From assembly GCF_007830335.1 (NCBI RefSeq), contig NZ_VLKU01000013.1, forward strand, positions 49,154 to 113,153: DNA of 64,000 bases. Reading direction: 5' to 3'. The position numbers and the translations under genes were made by a program. This document shows, piece by piece, positions 9,434 to 18,472 of this stretch. The notes below the pieces were generated by a model. The model saw only the letters and a list, made by a program, of their open reading frames with translations, did not search any database and was not told the origin of the DNA. The stretch is from Paracoccus sulfuroxidans (GTDB lineage Bacteria > Pseudomonadota > Alphaproteobacteria > Rhodobacterales > Rhodobacteraceae). Position 1 is the first letter of the stretch, and each line of letters begins with the position of its first letter.

Positions 9434-10582
9434 TCAGGTGCCAGCCGCATTGAGAGCGCGTTGGCCCAGCCGCATGGCGGCGCTTTGCAGGCGACCCAGA
9501 ATGCCGCTTTTCTCGACATCGGTCATCGCAAACAGCGGCATGCGCGACTCGCCGGTGCCGGGAATGGTGATGATCAATTCGCCCAGCCGGTCACCTGCCG
9601 TGATCGGGGCGGGAATGGGACCCGAGAACACCGCCTCGGCCTTGACACCCGATTGCGCGCCCGCCGGAATGAGCACGCGGACGCCGTCGCGCGTGGTCAG
9701 CGCCACGCGCCCTTGCTTGCCAAGCCAGACCGGAGCCTGCGCGACTGCCTCACCCTGCGGGACGATGGTGCGCATGGTGAACTGGCGGAAGGCCCAGTTC
9801 ACGATCCGCTCGGCCTCTTCGGCGCGGGCCTTGTCGCTGGCGAGGCCCATGACGACGAAAATGACGCGACGGTCTCCCTGCATGGCGGAGCCGACAAGGC
9901 CAAAGCCAGCCTCGGCCGTGTGTCCGGTTTTCAGGCCGTCGGCGCCGATCCCGAGTTGCAGCAGCGGGTTGCGGTTGTGGCGGTTCGAGGGCGCGCGGTC
10001 GCCATAGCGGAACTCTTCCAGCGAGAAAAAATGGTAGAATTCGGGGAAATCGGCAATCAGATGCTGTGCCAGCACGCCCAGATCGCGCGCCGTCATCTGA
10101 TGTCCCGGATCGGGCCAGCCCGACGCGTTCTTGAAGACCGAATGCGTCAGGCCAAGCGCCTGCCCGCGTTCGGTCATCTGACGCGAGAAGGCCTCTTCCG
10201 TGCCCGAAAGCCCTTCGGCCACCACGACGCAGGCGTCATTGCCCGAAAGGACGACAATGCCCTTGATCAACTCTTCGACCGTGGGGCGGTCGGTTTCGTT
10301 AAGGAACATGGTCGAGCCCTGCATCTGCCGCGCCTTGGTCGACACGGGCAGGCGGGTGTCCATCTGGACGCGGCCCTCTTTCAGCGCCTCGAACAGCATA
10401 TAAACCGTCATCAGCTTCGACATGGAGGCGGGCGGCAGAGCCTCATCCGCGTTTTTCTCCATGAGGACAGTGCCCGTCGCCACGTCATAGACCCAGGCGG
10501 CGGTCGCATTGGTGTCGAATGCCTTCGCCGGAAGGGCCAGAAGGGTCAGGAAGGCGAAAATTCGGAAGGTCAGCGCGCGCAT
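9434..10582 (-). CDS. D-alanyl-D-alanine carboxypeptidase (PBP5/6 type)
   Basis: Periplasmic serine peptidase that trims peptidoglycan pentapeptides. A signal peptide (about 20 residues, ending PAKAFD) is followed by all three active-site motifs: SMSK at 53-56, SGN at 113-115 and KTG at 218-220. The C-terminal ~100 residues match the PBP5 beta-domain. Its 382-residue length is normal. A near-match to an SOS box upstream (10604-10618) has one mismatch and is not claimed. Confidence 0.93.
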   Translation of the reverse strand: MRALTFRIFAFLTLLALPAKAFDTNATAAWVYDVATGTVLMEKNADEALPPASMSKLMTVYMLFEALKEGRVQMDTRLPVSTKARQMQGSTMFLNETDRPTVEELIKGIVVLSGNDACVVVAEGLSGTEEAFSRQMTERGQALGLTHSVFKNASGWPDPGHQMTARDLGVLAQHLIADFPEFYHFFSLEEFRYGDRAPSNRHNRNPLLQLGIGADGLKTGHTAEAGFGLVGSAMQGDRRVIFVVMGLASDKARAEEAERIVNWAFRQFTMRTIVPQGEAVAQAPVWLGKQGRVALTTRDGVRVLIPAGAQSGVKAEAVFSGPIPAPITAGDRLGELIITIPGTGESRMPLFAMTDVEKSGILGRLQSAAMRLGQRALNAAGT

Positions 10583-10700
10583 CGAAATCCCTGAAACTTG
10601 CGGGTTCTCTTATCGTTATCGCAGCAAAGCCCTACCCGCAACGCCGCGCGGGCCAATTTGCCGAGATGTGAACGCGTGGCCATGCCGGTCGCAGCCCTCG

Positions 10701-11396
10701 TCAGTAGCTGCGGATCAGCCCCACAAGGCGGCCCTGAACGCGCACCTTTTCCTCGGGCAGCACGCGGGTTTCATAGGCGGGGTTCGCGGCTTCCAGCGCG
10801 ATCATCGCGCCCTTGCGTCGATAGCGCTTCAGCGTCGCCTCATGTCCTTCGACAAGCGCCACGATGATGTCGCCATTGTCCGCGGTGATCTGTTCGCGGA
10901 TCACCACCACGTCGCCGTCGTTGATGCCCGCGTCGATCATGGAATCCCCTTTGACCTCAAGGGCGTAGTGATGCTCTTTCCCGCCCAGCATGGTGCTGGG
11001 GACGGCGATGTGATGCGAGACTTCCGAGATCGCCTCGATCGGGACACCGGCTGCGATGCGTCCCATGACCGGCAGTTCGACCGCCGAGGCCGAAACCTCC
11101 ATCGCGCCACGGGGCAGGGGCGCGGGGGGGCGTTGACCGCCCTCGATGACTTTCGGCTGGAAATTCGTGCCTTTGGCCAGCGTATCGGGCAGGCGCAGGA
11201 TCTCCAGCGCGCGGGCACGATGGGGCAGGCGACGGATGAAGCCGCGTTCTTCCAGCGCGGTCACAAGCCGGTGGATGCCGGATTTGGAGCGCAGATCAAG
11301 CGCGAGCTTCATTTCATCGAAGGAGGGCGGCACCCCATCACGCGCCATGCGCGCCTGAATGAACTCAAGAAGCTGGATCTGTTTCTTCGTCAGCAT
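10701..11396 (-). CDS. lexA: LexA repressor
   Basis: Master repressor of the SOS response; it cleaves itself when RecA filaments form on damaged DNA. ATG 11396 gives the standard MLTKKQ start and 231 residues; an upstream in-frame start at 11459 would include the operator and is rejected. A winged HTH covers roughly residues 1-65. The cleavage site is Ala116-Gly117 (GRIAAG), with catalytic Ser152 (KGDSM) and Lys190 (ATLK). An SOS box lies 37 bp upstream, so the gene is autoregulated. Confidence 0.96.
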   Translation of the reverse strand: MLTKKQIQLLEFIQARMARDGVPPSFDEMKLALDLRSKSGIHRLVTALEERGFIRRLPHRARALEILRLPDTLAKGTNFQPKVIEGGQRPPAPLPRGAMEVSASAVELPVMGRIAAGVPIEAISEVSHHIAVPSTMLGGKEHHYALEVKGDSMIDAGINDGDVVVIREQITADNGDIIVALVEGHEATLKRYRRKGAMIALEAANPAYETRVLPEEKVRVQGRLVGLIRSY

Positions 11397-11432
11397 GTGT
11401 ACGTCCCCGGATCTTGCTGCAAGCACCGTCAT

Positions 11433-11447
11433 GTTCCTTGAATGTTC
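11433..11447. promoter_or_regulatory. LexA (SOS) box upstream of lexA
   Basis: The sequence GTTC-CTTGAAT-GTTC is an exact match to the alphaproteobacterial LexA operator GTTC-N7-GTTC. It lies 37 bp upstream of the chosen lexA start, where autoregulation is expected. It provides the reference motif for the second exact copy in the prophage at 61949-61963. Confidence 0.92.
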
Positions 11448-11521
11448 TAGCCCGGTCAAGCCTTTGCGTCAATCAATAAGCTGATTCGGGTAAACGAAGG
11501 GTTAGCGGTCCGGGGCGCGTG

Positions 11522-12694
11522 TCAGAGCCGGATGAACTTCACCGTTTCTCCGGCCTTGCGGGCGGGGTCATGGGCGGGGCGCATCAACAAGGCATCAGCC
11601 TCGGCCAGCAGCCACAGGCGGGCCGAGTCCTGATCGGGGAACGGGTCCAGACGGGGCAGCGGCGCGGCCTCGGTCAAGGCGGCGCGCAGATAGTGCTGGC
11701 GGTCGCCCTCGGGCGGCAGGTCGCGGGCAAGGATGGCGTCCTCAAGATGGAACGGCGTGGGCAGGCCCTGCATGGCCAGAAGCAGCGGCTGCATGAAAAG
11801 CTTGGCGCAAGTGATGGCAGAGACCGGATTTCCCGGCAGGCCCAGCATCGCGGACGTCATCAGCCGACCTGCCATCAAAGGCTTTCCCGGGCGCATCGCC
11901 AGCCGGTAGAAACTGCGCGCCATCCCAAGTTCCGAGGCGACGCGTCCGACCAGATCATGGTCGCCGACCGAAGCGCCGCCAATGGTCACGATCAGATCGG
12001 CATCCGAGGCCGCGTTGAAGCGATCGCGCAGGCTTTCCTCGGTGTCGCGGGCGATGGGCAGGATGCGGGCATCGGCACCGCATTCGCGGGCCAGCGCGGC
12101 AATCGCGATGTCGTTCGAGCAGATGATCTGCCCCGGGCCGGGCGTCTCTCCGGGGCGAACCAACTCATCCCCTCCGGCCATGACGGCGACGGTCGGGCGA
12201 CGCGCGACGGTGATCCGGGGCACGTTCATCGCGGCCAGCAGCGCGAGATCCGAGGCGCGCAACCGGCGCTGCGGCTGAAACGCCTGACCTTCCGCAAAAT
12301 CATTGCCTTGCAGACGGATGTTCAGGTTGTTCCCGGCAGGCGCGACGGTGATCTGATCGCCCTCACGGGTGACGATTTCCTGAATCACCACCTGATCGTA
12401 GCCCGCAGGAACCGGCGCGCCGGTGAAGATGCGCACCGCCGTTCCGGGCGCGGCCGAGCCGGTCCAGGGAGCGCCTGCGGCCGCCGTGCCGATGACCGTC
12501 AGCGGGCCCGGCAGATCGCCCGAGCGCACGGCATAGCCATCCATCGCCGAGGCGTTGAACGGCGGCTGCGTCAGGCGCGCCGTCGCGGGGGCGGCCATGA
12601 CGCGGCCCAGCCCGTCCTCGATGGCGATCTCTTCGGTCTGCACGGGACCGGCCAGCGCCAGAACCAGCGCGCGCGCTTCATCGACAGTGATCAT
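11522..12694 (-). CDS. moeA: Molybdopterin molybdenumtransferase
   Basis: Inserts molybdate into adenylylated molybdopterin. Visible elements are AMDGYAV near residue 57, the GDELV motif near 182, and the MPT-binding segment TIGGASVGDHD near 242, followed by MRPGKPLMAG and GLPGNPVSA. ATG 12694 is preferred because GAAAGG sits 7 bases upstream; an in-frame ATG at 12709 adds five residues. It lies 24 bp downstream of moaC, the usual cofactor-gene pairing. Confidence 0.95.
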   Translation of the reverse strand: MITVDEARALVLALAGPVQTEEIAIEDGLGRVMAAPATARLTQPPFNASAMDGYAVRSGDLPGPLTVIGTAAAGAPWTGSAAPGTAVRIFTGAPVPAGYDQVVIQEIVTREGDQITVAPAGNNLNIRLQGNDFAEGQAFQPQRRLRASDLALLAAMNVPRITVARRPTVAVMAGGDELVRPGETPGPGQIICSNDIAIAALARECGADARILPIARDTEESLRDRFNAASDADLIVTIGGASVGDHDLVGRVASELGMARSFYRLAMRPGKPLMAGRLMTSAMLGLPGNPVSAITCAKLFMQPLLLAMQGLPTPFHLEDAILARDLPPEGDRQHYLRAALTEAAPLPRLDPFPDQDSARLWLLAEADALLMRPAHDPARKAGETVKFIRL

Positions 12695-12718
12695 CGCATG
12701 GCCTTTCAAAGGGGCGGA

Positions 12719-13192
12719 TCAGGGGGCGGCGCGAAACTCGCCCGATTTGCCGCCGGTTTTCGACAGAAGGCGGATGCCCTCGATCCGCATGTCCTTTTGC
12801 GCCGCCTTCAGCATGTCATAGACCGTCAGGCAGGCAGTCGAGACGGCGGTCAGCGCCTCCATTTCGACCCCGGTCTTGCCAGCGGTGCGCACGGTCGCGG
12901 TGACGCGGATGCCGGGCAGGGCGGGGTCGGCCTCAAGCTCGACCGAGACCTTGGTGATCGGCAGCGGATGGCAGAGCGGGATCAGGTCCGAGGTGTGCTT
13001 GGCCCCCATGATCCCCGCCAGCCGGGCCACGCCCAGAACGTCACCCTTGGCCGCGCCGCCGATCGCCAGCGCCAGCGTTTCGGGTGCCATGAAGACCAGC
13101 CCTTCGGCCACGGCCTCGCGCGCGGTCTCGGGCTTGTCCGAGACATCGACCATATGGGCCTGACCCTGCGCATCGAAATGGGTCAGCGTCAT
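12719..13192 (-). CDS. moaC: Cyclic pyranopterin monophosphate synthase
   Basis: Second step of molybdenum cofactor synthesis, forming cPMP from the GTP-derived intermediate. Clear family segments are [21 protein letters not shown] at the N-terminus, PLCHPLPI near residue 77 and [19 protein letters not shown] near 110, including the catalytic Lys region (MLKAAQKD). The 157-residue length is standard. Its start overlaps the trpC stop by 4 bp, placing moaC-moeA at the end of the trp transcription unit. Confidence 0.96.
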   Translation of the reverse strand: MTLTHFDAQGQAHMVDVSDKPETAREAVAEGLVFMAPETLALAIGGAAKGDVLGVARLAGIMGAKHTSDLIPLCHPLPITKVSVELEADPALPGIRVTATVRTAGKTGVEMEALTAVSTACLTVYDMLKAAQKDMRIEGIRLLSKTGGKSGEFRAAP

Positions 13193-13980
13193 GCCGCGAG
13201 GCCCAGAATCTGCCGCGTCGCGCCCGCCACATCCTGTTGGCGCATCAGGCTTTCGCCGATCAGGAAGCGTTTCGCGCCGATGCTGGCCATGCTGTCCAGG
13301 TCTTCGGGCGTGAAAAGGCCGCTTTCGCAGACCAGATCGCGATCTTCGGGGACATGCGGGGCCAGCTGGCGCGTTGTCTCAAGGGTGATCTCGAAGGTCT
13401 TGAGATTGCGGTTGTTCACCCCCAGCAGCGGAGATTTCAGCCGCAGGGCGCGGTCCAGCTCGCTGCGGTCATGCACCTCAAGGAGGACGTCCATCCCCCA
13501 ATGGAAGGCGGCATCTTCAAGCTCGGCGGCCTGTGCGTCCTCGACTGAGGCCATGATGATCAGGATGCAATCGGCCCCCCAGGCGCGGGCCTCGGCCACC
13601 TGATAGGTGTCATACATGAAGTCCTTGCGCAGCGCGGGCAGATTGCAGGCGGTGCGGGCGGCGGTCAGGAATTCCGGCGCGCCCTGAAAGCTGGGCGTAT
13701 CGGTCAGGACCGAAAGGCAGGCGGCGCCGCCCTGCTCATAGGCCTGCGCCAGCGAGGGCGGGTCGAAATCCGGGCGGATCAGCCCTTTCGAGGGGCTGGC
13801 CTTCTTGATTTCGGCAATCAGCGCGTGACCGGTCGCGGCCTTGCGGCTCAGGGCCGCAGCAAAGCCGCGCGGGGCATCCGCCGCACGGGCCTGCGCCTCG
13901 ACTTCTGAGAGCGGGCGGGCAGCCTTGGCGGCGGCGATTTCGTCAAGCTTGTAGGCTTTGATGCGGTCAAGAATATCCAT
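13189..13980 (-). CDS. trpC: Indole-3-glycerol phosphate synthase
   Basis: Fourth enzyme of tryptophan synthesis, a TIM barrel of 263 residues. Recognisable segments are [13 protein letters not shown] near residue 55, [10 protein letters not shown] near 115, [13 protein letters not shown] near 185, and [10 protein letters not shown] near 218, with the catalytic Lys/Glu residues in place. It is monofunctional, without the TrpF domain found in E. coli. It is separated from trpD by ung. Confidence 0.95.
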   Translation of the reverse strand: MDILDRIKAYKLDEIAAAKAARPLSEVEAQARAADAPRGFAAALSRKAATGHALIAEIKKASPSKGLIRPDFDPPSLAQAYEQGGAACLSVLTDTPSFQGAPEFLTAARTACNLPALRKDFMYDTYQVAEARAWGADCILIIMASVEDAQAAELEDAAFHWGMDVLLEVHDRSELDRALRLKSPLLGVNNRNLKTFEITLETTRQLAPHVPEDRDLVCESGLFTPEDLDSMASIGAKRFLIGESLMRQQDVAGATRQILGLAA

Positions 13981-14026
13981 GCCGATGGTTTAGCGCGCCG
14001 CCCCGCGCAAAGAAAGGGGGCAGGGA

Positions 14027-14671
14027 TCAGCCTTTGGGCCCGGTCCAGTCGATGGGGGCCTCGCCCCGTGCGCTCAGCCAGTCGTTCACGCGGCTGAAGG
14101 GGCGCGAGCCGAAGAACCCGCGCCGGGCCGACAGGGGCGAGGGATGGGCGGTCGCAATCACCAGATCTTTTTGGTCGGGGATGCCCGCCACGGCCTTTTG
14201 CGCATGCGCGCCCCAGAGGACGAAGGCCAGCGGACGCAGGTCATGCGCCTTGCGGATGACCTGCCGCGCCAGCCGGTCCCAGCCCCATTTGGCATGCGCG
14301 CCCGCCTGTCCGGGTGGCACGCTGAGTGCGGTGTTGAGCAGCAGCACCCCCTGCCGCGCCCAATGGGAAAGATCGCCATTCCGGGGCCTTGCGCCCAGAT
14401 CCTCATCCATCTCGCGATAGATGTTCGCTAGCGAGCGCGGCAGCGCCGTCTGCGGCGTGACCGAGAAGGCCAGCCCGTTGGCATGGCCGGGCGTCGGATA
14501 GGGGTCCTGCCCAAGGATCACCACGCGGGCGGCCTCGGGCGGGGTCAGCGACAGGGCGGCAAAGACATGGGCGGGGCCGGGCAGCCAGTCGAGCCCTTCC
14601 AGACGGTCGCGGATCGCGGGCCAGTCGCTGCGGAAGAAGTCCAGATCCGCCCAGCCTTCGGGCGGGATCAT
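14027..14671 (-). CDS. ung: Uracil-DNA glycosylase, inserted between trpD and trpC
   Basis: Family 1 UDG that removes uracil from DNA. The catalytic motif GQDPYP is near residue 54, the base-binding LLLNTALSV near 112, and the HPSPLS insertion loop near 176. Its ATG overlaps the trpD stop by 4 bp (ATGA), so it is coupled to trpD. Its position between trpD and trpC is unusual, since these genes are normally contiguous. Confidence 0.94.
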   Translation of the reverse strand: MIPPEGWADLDFFRSDWPAIRDRLEGLDWLPGPAHVFAALSLTPPEAARVVILGQDPYPTPGHANGLAFSVTPQTALPRSLANIYREMDEDLGARPRNGDLSHWARQGVLLLNTALSVPPGQAGAHAKWGWDRLARQVIRKAHDLRPLAFVLWGAHAQKAVAGIPDQKDLVIATAHPSPLSARRGFFGSRPFSRVNDWLSARGEAPIDWTGPKG

Positions 14672-15696
14672 GCCTCGGGCGCGCCGGTATGCGCCGCCAA
14701 TGCGTCAAGCTTGGCCTGAGCCGCGCCGGAATCGATGGAGGCGGCGGCCATTTCGGCCCCGGCGCGCAGATCGGAGGCCTTGCCCGCGATCAGCAGCGCG
14801 GCGGCCGAGTTCAGCAGCACCGCGTCGCGATAGGCGTTGCGCTCACCCGCAAGAATGGCGCGCAGGGCGGCCGCGTTATGCGCGGGATCGCCGCCGATGA
14901 TCGCCTCGAACGGGTGGACCGGAAGCCCGGCATCCTCGGGCAAGACCTCGAATTCCGTAACCTCACCATCGCGCAATTCGGCGACCCAGCTGACGCCTGC
15001 AATCGACAGCTCATCGGTGCCGTCGCTGCCGTGGACCAGCCATGCGACCTCGGACCCAAGCTCGCGCAGAGTCTCGGCCATGGGGCGGTTCCAGACGCGG
15101 TCGAAGGTGCCGGTCAACTGGCGGCGAACCCCGGCGGGGTTGGTCATCGGGCCCAGCAGGTTGAAGATGGTGCGCGTCCCCAGCTCGGCCCGGGGGGGGC
15201 CTACGTGGCGCATGGCGGGATGGTGGACCGGGGCCATCATGAAGCAGATGCCGGTGTCGCTGAGCGCGGCTTGCGCGATCTCGGGCGTCGACATGACGTT
15301 GATGCCCAGATGCGTCAGCGCATCGGCGGAGCCTGACTTGGACGACAGATTGCGGTTGCCATGCTTGGCTACGGGCACGCCCGCGCCTGCGACGACCAGC
15401 GCGGAGGCGGTCGAGATGTTCAGCGTGCCCTTGCCGTCGCCGCCGGTGCCGACGATGTCGATGGCACCCTCGGGCGCGGTGATGCCGTTCATGCGCTTGC
15501 GCATGGCGCGGGTGGCGGCGGCCATTTCCTCGACGGTTTCGCCGCGCACGCGCAGCGTCATCAGAAGCCCGCCGATCTGGGCGGGGGTGGCCTGACCTTC
15601 GAAGAGGGTGTCGAAGGCCTGCTCGGCCTCGGCCCCGGTCAGCGGGCGGCTGACGGCGGCGGCGATCAGGGCGCGGATGTCATTGGGCGTGCTCAT
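14668..15696 (-). CDS. trpD: Anthranilate phosphoribosyltransferase
   Basis: Transfers phosphoribose from PRPP to anthranilate. The PRPP-binding region [13 protein letters not shown] is near residue 83, [15 protein letters not shown] near 110, and the anthranilate-binding segment with [10 protein letters not shown] near 155. The 342-residue length is normal. The start overlaps trpG by 4 bp and the stop overlaps ung, giving a compact leftward operon trpG-trpD-ung-trpC-moaC-moeA. Confidence 0.95.
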   Translation of the reverse strand: MSTPNDIRALIAAAVSRPLTGAEAEQAFDTLFEGQATPAQIGGLLMTLRVRGETVEEMAAATRAMRKRMNGITAPEGAIDIVGTGGDGKGTLNISTASALVVAGAGVPVAKHGNRNLSSKSGSADALTHLGINVMSTPEIAQAALSDTGICFMMAPVHHPAMRHVGPPRAELGTRTIFNLLGPMTNPAGVRRQLTGTFDRVWNRPMAETLRELGSEVAWLVHGSDGTDELSIAGVSWVAELRDGEVTEFEVLPEDAGLPVHPFEAIIGGDPAHNAAALRAILAGERNAYRDAVLLNSAAALLIAGKASDLRAGAEMAAASIDSGAAQAKLDALAAHTGAPEA

Positions 15697-16286
15697 GCAG
15701 CGTGATCCGTCAGGTTTGCGCAGCGGCGCAGGAAGTTGCGGATCATGTCGTGGCCATATTCCGATGCGATGGATTCGGGGTGGAACTGCACGCCCTCGAT
15801 GGGAAGGGTGCGGTGGACCATGCCCATGATCGTGCCGTCAGGCGCGGTCGCGGTGACGCGCAGGCAGTCGGGCAGCGTCTCGGGCTCGACCGCCAGCGAG
15901 TGATAGCGCGTGGCCGTCAGAGGCGAGGGCAGGTCGGCAAAGACCCCGGTGCCGTCATGGGTGATGCTGTCGGTCTTGCCATGCACGATGCGGCCCGCGC
16001 GCACGACCTTGCCGCCGAACGCCTCGCCGATGGCCTGATGGCCCAGACAGACGCCGAACAGCGGCAGACCCACCTCGGCCACCTTCCGGATCAGGGGTAC
16101 GATGATGCCCGCCTGTGCCGGATCGCAGGGGCCCGGAGAGATCACGATCCCTTGCGCGCCCATCGCCAGAGCCTCGTCCACGCTGAGCGCATCATTGCGG
16201 CGCACCACGACATCTGCCCCGGCCTCGCCGAAATAATGCACGAGGTTCCAGGTGAAGCTGTCGTAATTGTCGATAAGCAGGATCAT
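15693..16286 (-). CDS. trpG: Anthranilate synthase component II (glutamine amidotransferase)
   Basis: Supplies ammonia from glutamine to TrpE. ATG 16286 is chosen because it gives the canonical [19 protein letters not shown] start; an in-frame start at 16406 adds 40 unrelated residues. The oxyanion/nucleophile segment [17 protein letters not shown] holds the catalytic Cys near residue 84, and the His-Glu pair is in QFHPESIAS near 172. Its partner trpE lies about 4 kb away in the opposite orientation. Confidence 0.95.
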   Translation of the reverse strand: MILLIDNYDSFTWNLVHYFGEAGADVVVRRNDALSVDEALAMGAQGIVISPGPCDPAQAGIIVPLIRKVAEVGLPLFGVCLGHQAIGEAFGGKVVRAGRIVHGKTDSITHDGTGVFADLPSPLTATRYHSLAVEPETLPDCLRVTATAPDGTIMGMVHRTLPIEGVQFHPESIASEYGHDMIRNFLRRCANLTDHAA

Positions 16287-16409
16287 GGCGGGGCCTTGCT
16301 TTGGGGGGGTGAACCCCGGAAAATCTGCGGCTATAGATGTGCCCAAGCACTGCGGAGGGTCAAGACCGTGGCGCAAGAAAAACCACTTCGCTGAGGACGG
16401 AATCACGAC

Positions 16410-17192
16410 ATGGCAAGGGGATTCGCGGCGGGGTTCGGAGTGGGCGCGGTCATCTGCGGGGCAGGGCTGGTCGCGCTGTCGCTGTCGATGCCCGTGGCGC
16501 GCCCGCCTGCCGAGCCCACGGCGACCGACCCCACGGTCGATGCGATGGAGGTTCCCGCAGGCTCGGAATTCGCGCGCGGGGTTGATGAGGCGCCGGTCGC
16601 TCCGGCTGAGCTGGCACCGGCGCGGGTGAATGCGGTGGGCGATGCGCCCGCCGTGGTTCTGCCCCCCGATGAGACCGCGCCGCAGCAGGGCGGCGACAAC
16701 GATCCGCGCCCCGAGACGCGGGTTGATGCGCCCAGTGCCCCCGCGATCGAGCCGCCGCAGCCCGACACCATCGACCTGCCCGCGATCCCTGCGCCGCCCG
16801 CGCCGATCCCCGTCGCCCCGCCGGGCCGGGTCGAGGTGCCGGGACTGGACCGCGTGCCGGGCAGCCCCGCACCGGCTGAGCCCCGTCCGCGCGACACTGA
16901 AGCCGCCGAGCGGCCTGCGGTCAGCACGCCGGAGCCCGCCGACACCGCGCCCGCGCCTGACGCAGAGCCGGAGGAGACGCCTGAGGCCCCGGCTGCCCCC
17001 GCCGTCGCGCCTGAACAGCCCGCCCCGGAGCCTGACGTCCCTGAGACCCCGGAGCCTGCACCGCAGTCACCGGCTCCGGTCGTCACGCCCGAGGAACCCG
17101 CGTCCCCGGCCACGCCTGCATTGCCTGCACCGGGGCTGGACCTCTCGACGCCCCCGGATCTGCGCGATCTTCGCCTTCTTGAACGCAACTGA
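16410..17192 (+). CDS. Pro/Ala-rich membrane-anchored protein of unknown function
   Basis: A 260-residue protein with an N-terminal hydrophobic segment (residues 5-25) followed by about 220 residues dominated by Pro, Ala, Glu and Val, probably a flexible periplasmic extension. It ends with a short [14 protein letters not shown] tail. The MARGF start plus Pro-rich region resembles, from memory, the N-terminal part of divergent polysaccharide deacetylases in Rhodobacterales, but no deacetylase domain follows. It is divergent from trpG and 16 bp before the aminotransferase gene. The opposite strand is also open over its length, a common effect of GC-rich repeats. Confidence 0.65.
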   Translation: MARGFAAGFGVGAVICGAGLVALSLSMPVARPPAEPTATDPTVDAMEVPAGSEFARGVDEAPVAPAELAPARVNAVGDAPAVVLPPDETAPQQGGDNDPRPETRVDAPSAPAIEPPQPDTIDLPAIPAPPAPIPVAPPGRVEVPGLDRVPGSPAPAEPRPRDTEAAERPAVSTPEPADTAPAPDAEPEETPEAPAAPAVAPEQPAPEPDVPETPEPAPQSPAPVVTPEEPASPATPALPAPGLDLSTPPDLRDLRLLERN

Positions 17193-17208
17193 GCTTTTCG
17201 GACCTGCC

Positions 17209-18384
17209 ATGCTGCCGTTGAACCCTGCCATCGCCTCGACCTTCCGGCCGCCCGTGATGGAGGCGCGCCGCTGGCTGGAGGGCGTGACCTTCCCGCCCGA
17301 GCGCCCGCTGATCAACGTGAGCCAAGCCGCCCCCGTCGATCCCCCGCCCGAGGCGCTGCGCCGCGCCATTGCCGAGGCCTCGCTGGAGCGGGCCGATGCG
17401 CATCTTTACGGGCCGGTGCTGGGCCGGACGGACCTGCGCGAAGCGGTCGCGGCCGAATGGACGCAGGCCTATGGCGCGCCCGTCAGCCCCGCGCAGGTGG
17501 CGATCACCCAAGGCTGCAATCAGGCCTTCTGCGCGGCCATCGCGACGCTGGCCGGGGCGGGGGATGAGGTGATCCTGCCCGCACCCTGGTATTTCAACCA
17601 TCGCATGTGGCTGGACATGCAGGGGGTGACGACCGTGCCGCTGCAATGCGGCCCCGGCATGATCCCCTCACCCGAGGACGCCCGCGCGCTGATCACGCCG
17701 CGCACCCGCGCGATCGTGCTGGTGACGCCCAACAACCCGACGGGCGCGGAATATCCGGCGGGCATTCTGGCGGCCTTCCGTGACCTTGCCCGCGAGGCCG
17801 GGATCGCGCTGATTCTGGATGAGACCTATCGCGACTTCGACAGCCGTCAGGGCGCGCCGCATGATCTGTTTTCCGATCCCGACTGGGGCGATACGCTGAT
17901 CCAGCTTTACTCTTTCTCGAAAGCCTATCGGCTGACCGGGCATCGCGTGGGCGCGCTGGTCGCCAGCGAGGCGCGGATGATCGAGGTCGAGAAATTCCTT
18001 GATACCGTCGCGATCTGCACCGGCCAGCTGGGCCAGATCGGCGCGGCCTGGGGCATGGCGAACCTGCGCCAGTGGCTTGCCGCCGAGCGGGACGAGATCC
18101 TTGGCCGCCGCGCCGCGATGATCGCCGGGATGGAGCGGCTGCCGGGCTGGACGCTGAAATGCTGCGGCGCCTATTTCGCTTGGGTCGAACACCCGTTTGC
18201 GGCACCGTCGGACCAGATTGCGCGGCGGCTGGTCGAAGGGGCGGGCGTCCTGATGCTGCCCGGAACCATGTTCATGCCCGAGGGCGACAGCGAGGCCGAA
18301 CGGCACCTGCGCATCGCCTTTGCGAATGTCGACGCGGCAGGGATCGGCGCATTGATCGACCGGCTGGCCCGTTTTCAGGGCTGA
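17209..18384 (+). CDS. Class I/II pyridoxal-phosphate aminotransferase
   Basis: Fold-type I PLP-dependent aminotransferase of 391 residues. Visible motifs are HLYGPVLGRTDLREA near residue 65, VTPNNPTGAEYP near 168 (cofactor/substrate Asn), the LDETYRDFD aspartate near 203, and the PLP-binding lysine in YSFSKAYRLTGHRVG near 238. A longer in-frame upstream extension overlaps the Pro-rich gene and is rejected in favour of ATG 17209. The substrate is unknown; the location beside trp genes does not prove an aromatic substrate. Confidence 0.88.
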   Translation: MLPLNPAIASTFRPPVMEARRWLEGVTFPPERPLINVSQAAPVDPPPEALRRAIAEASLERADAHLYGPVLGRTDLREAVAAEWTQAYGAPVSPAQVAITQGCNQAFCAAIATLAGAGDEVILPAPWYFNHRMWLDMQGVTTVPLQCGPGMIPSPEDARALITPRTRAIVLVTPNNPTGAEYPAGILAAFRDLAREAGIALILDETYRDFDSRQGAPHDLFSDPDWGDTLIQLYSFSKAYRLTGHRVGALVASEARMIEVEKFLDTVAICTGQLGQIGAAWGMANLRQWLAAERDEILGRRAAMIAGMERLPGWTLKCCGAYFAWVEHPFAAPSDQIARRLVEGAGVLMLPGTMFMPEGDSEAERHLRIAFANVDAAGIGALIDRLARFQG

Positions 18385-18472
18385 GGACTGGACGCAATGT
18401 GACCAGCGCAGTCTTGCCGAAGGGGGCCGTGCACCCTAAAGACTGCAACAAAAGGCAAGGACGGGCAGGGAC

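Noticed and set aside
10604..10618. GTTC-TCTTATC-GTTA upstream of the D-Ala-D-Ala carboxypeptidase gene as an SOS box
   Set aside because: One mismatch in the second half-site and no reason for SOS control of this gene.
16403..17188. Gly/Ser-rich minus-strand frame antisense to the Pro/Ala-rich gene
   Set aside because: Pro/Ala codons give Gly/Ser on the other strand; no ribosome site or domain. The plus-strand reading has a membrane anchor.
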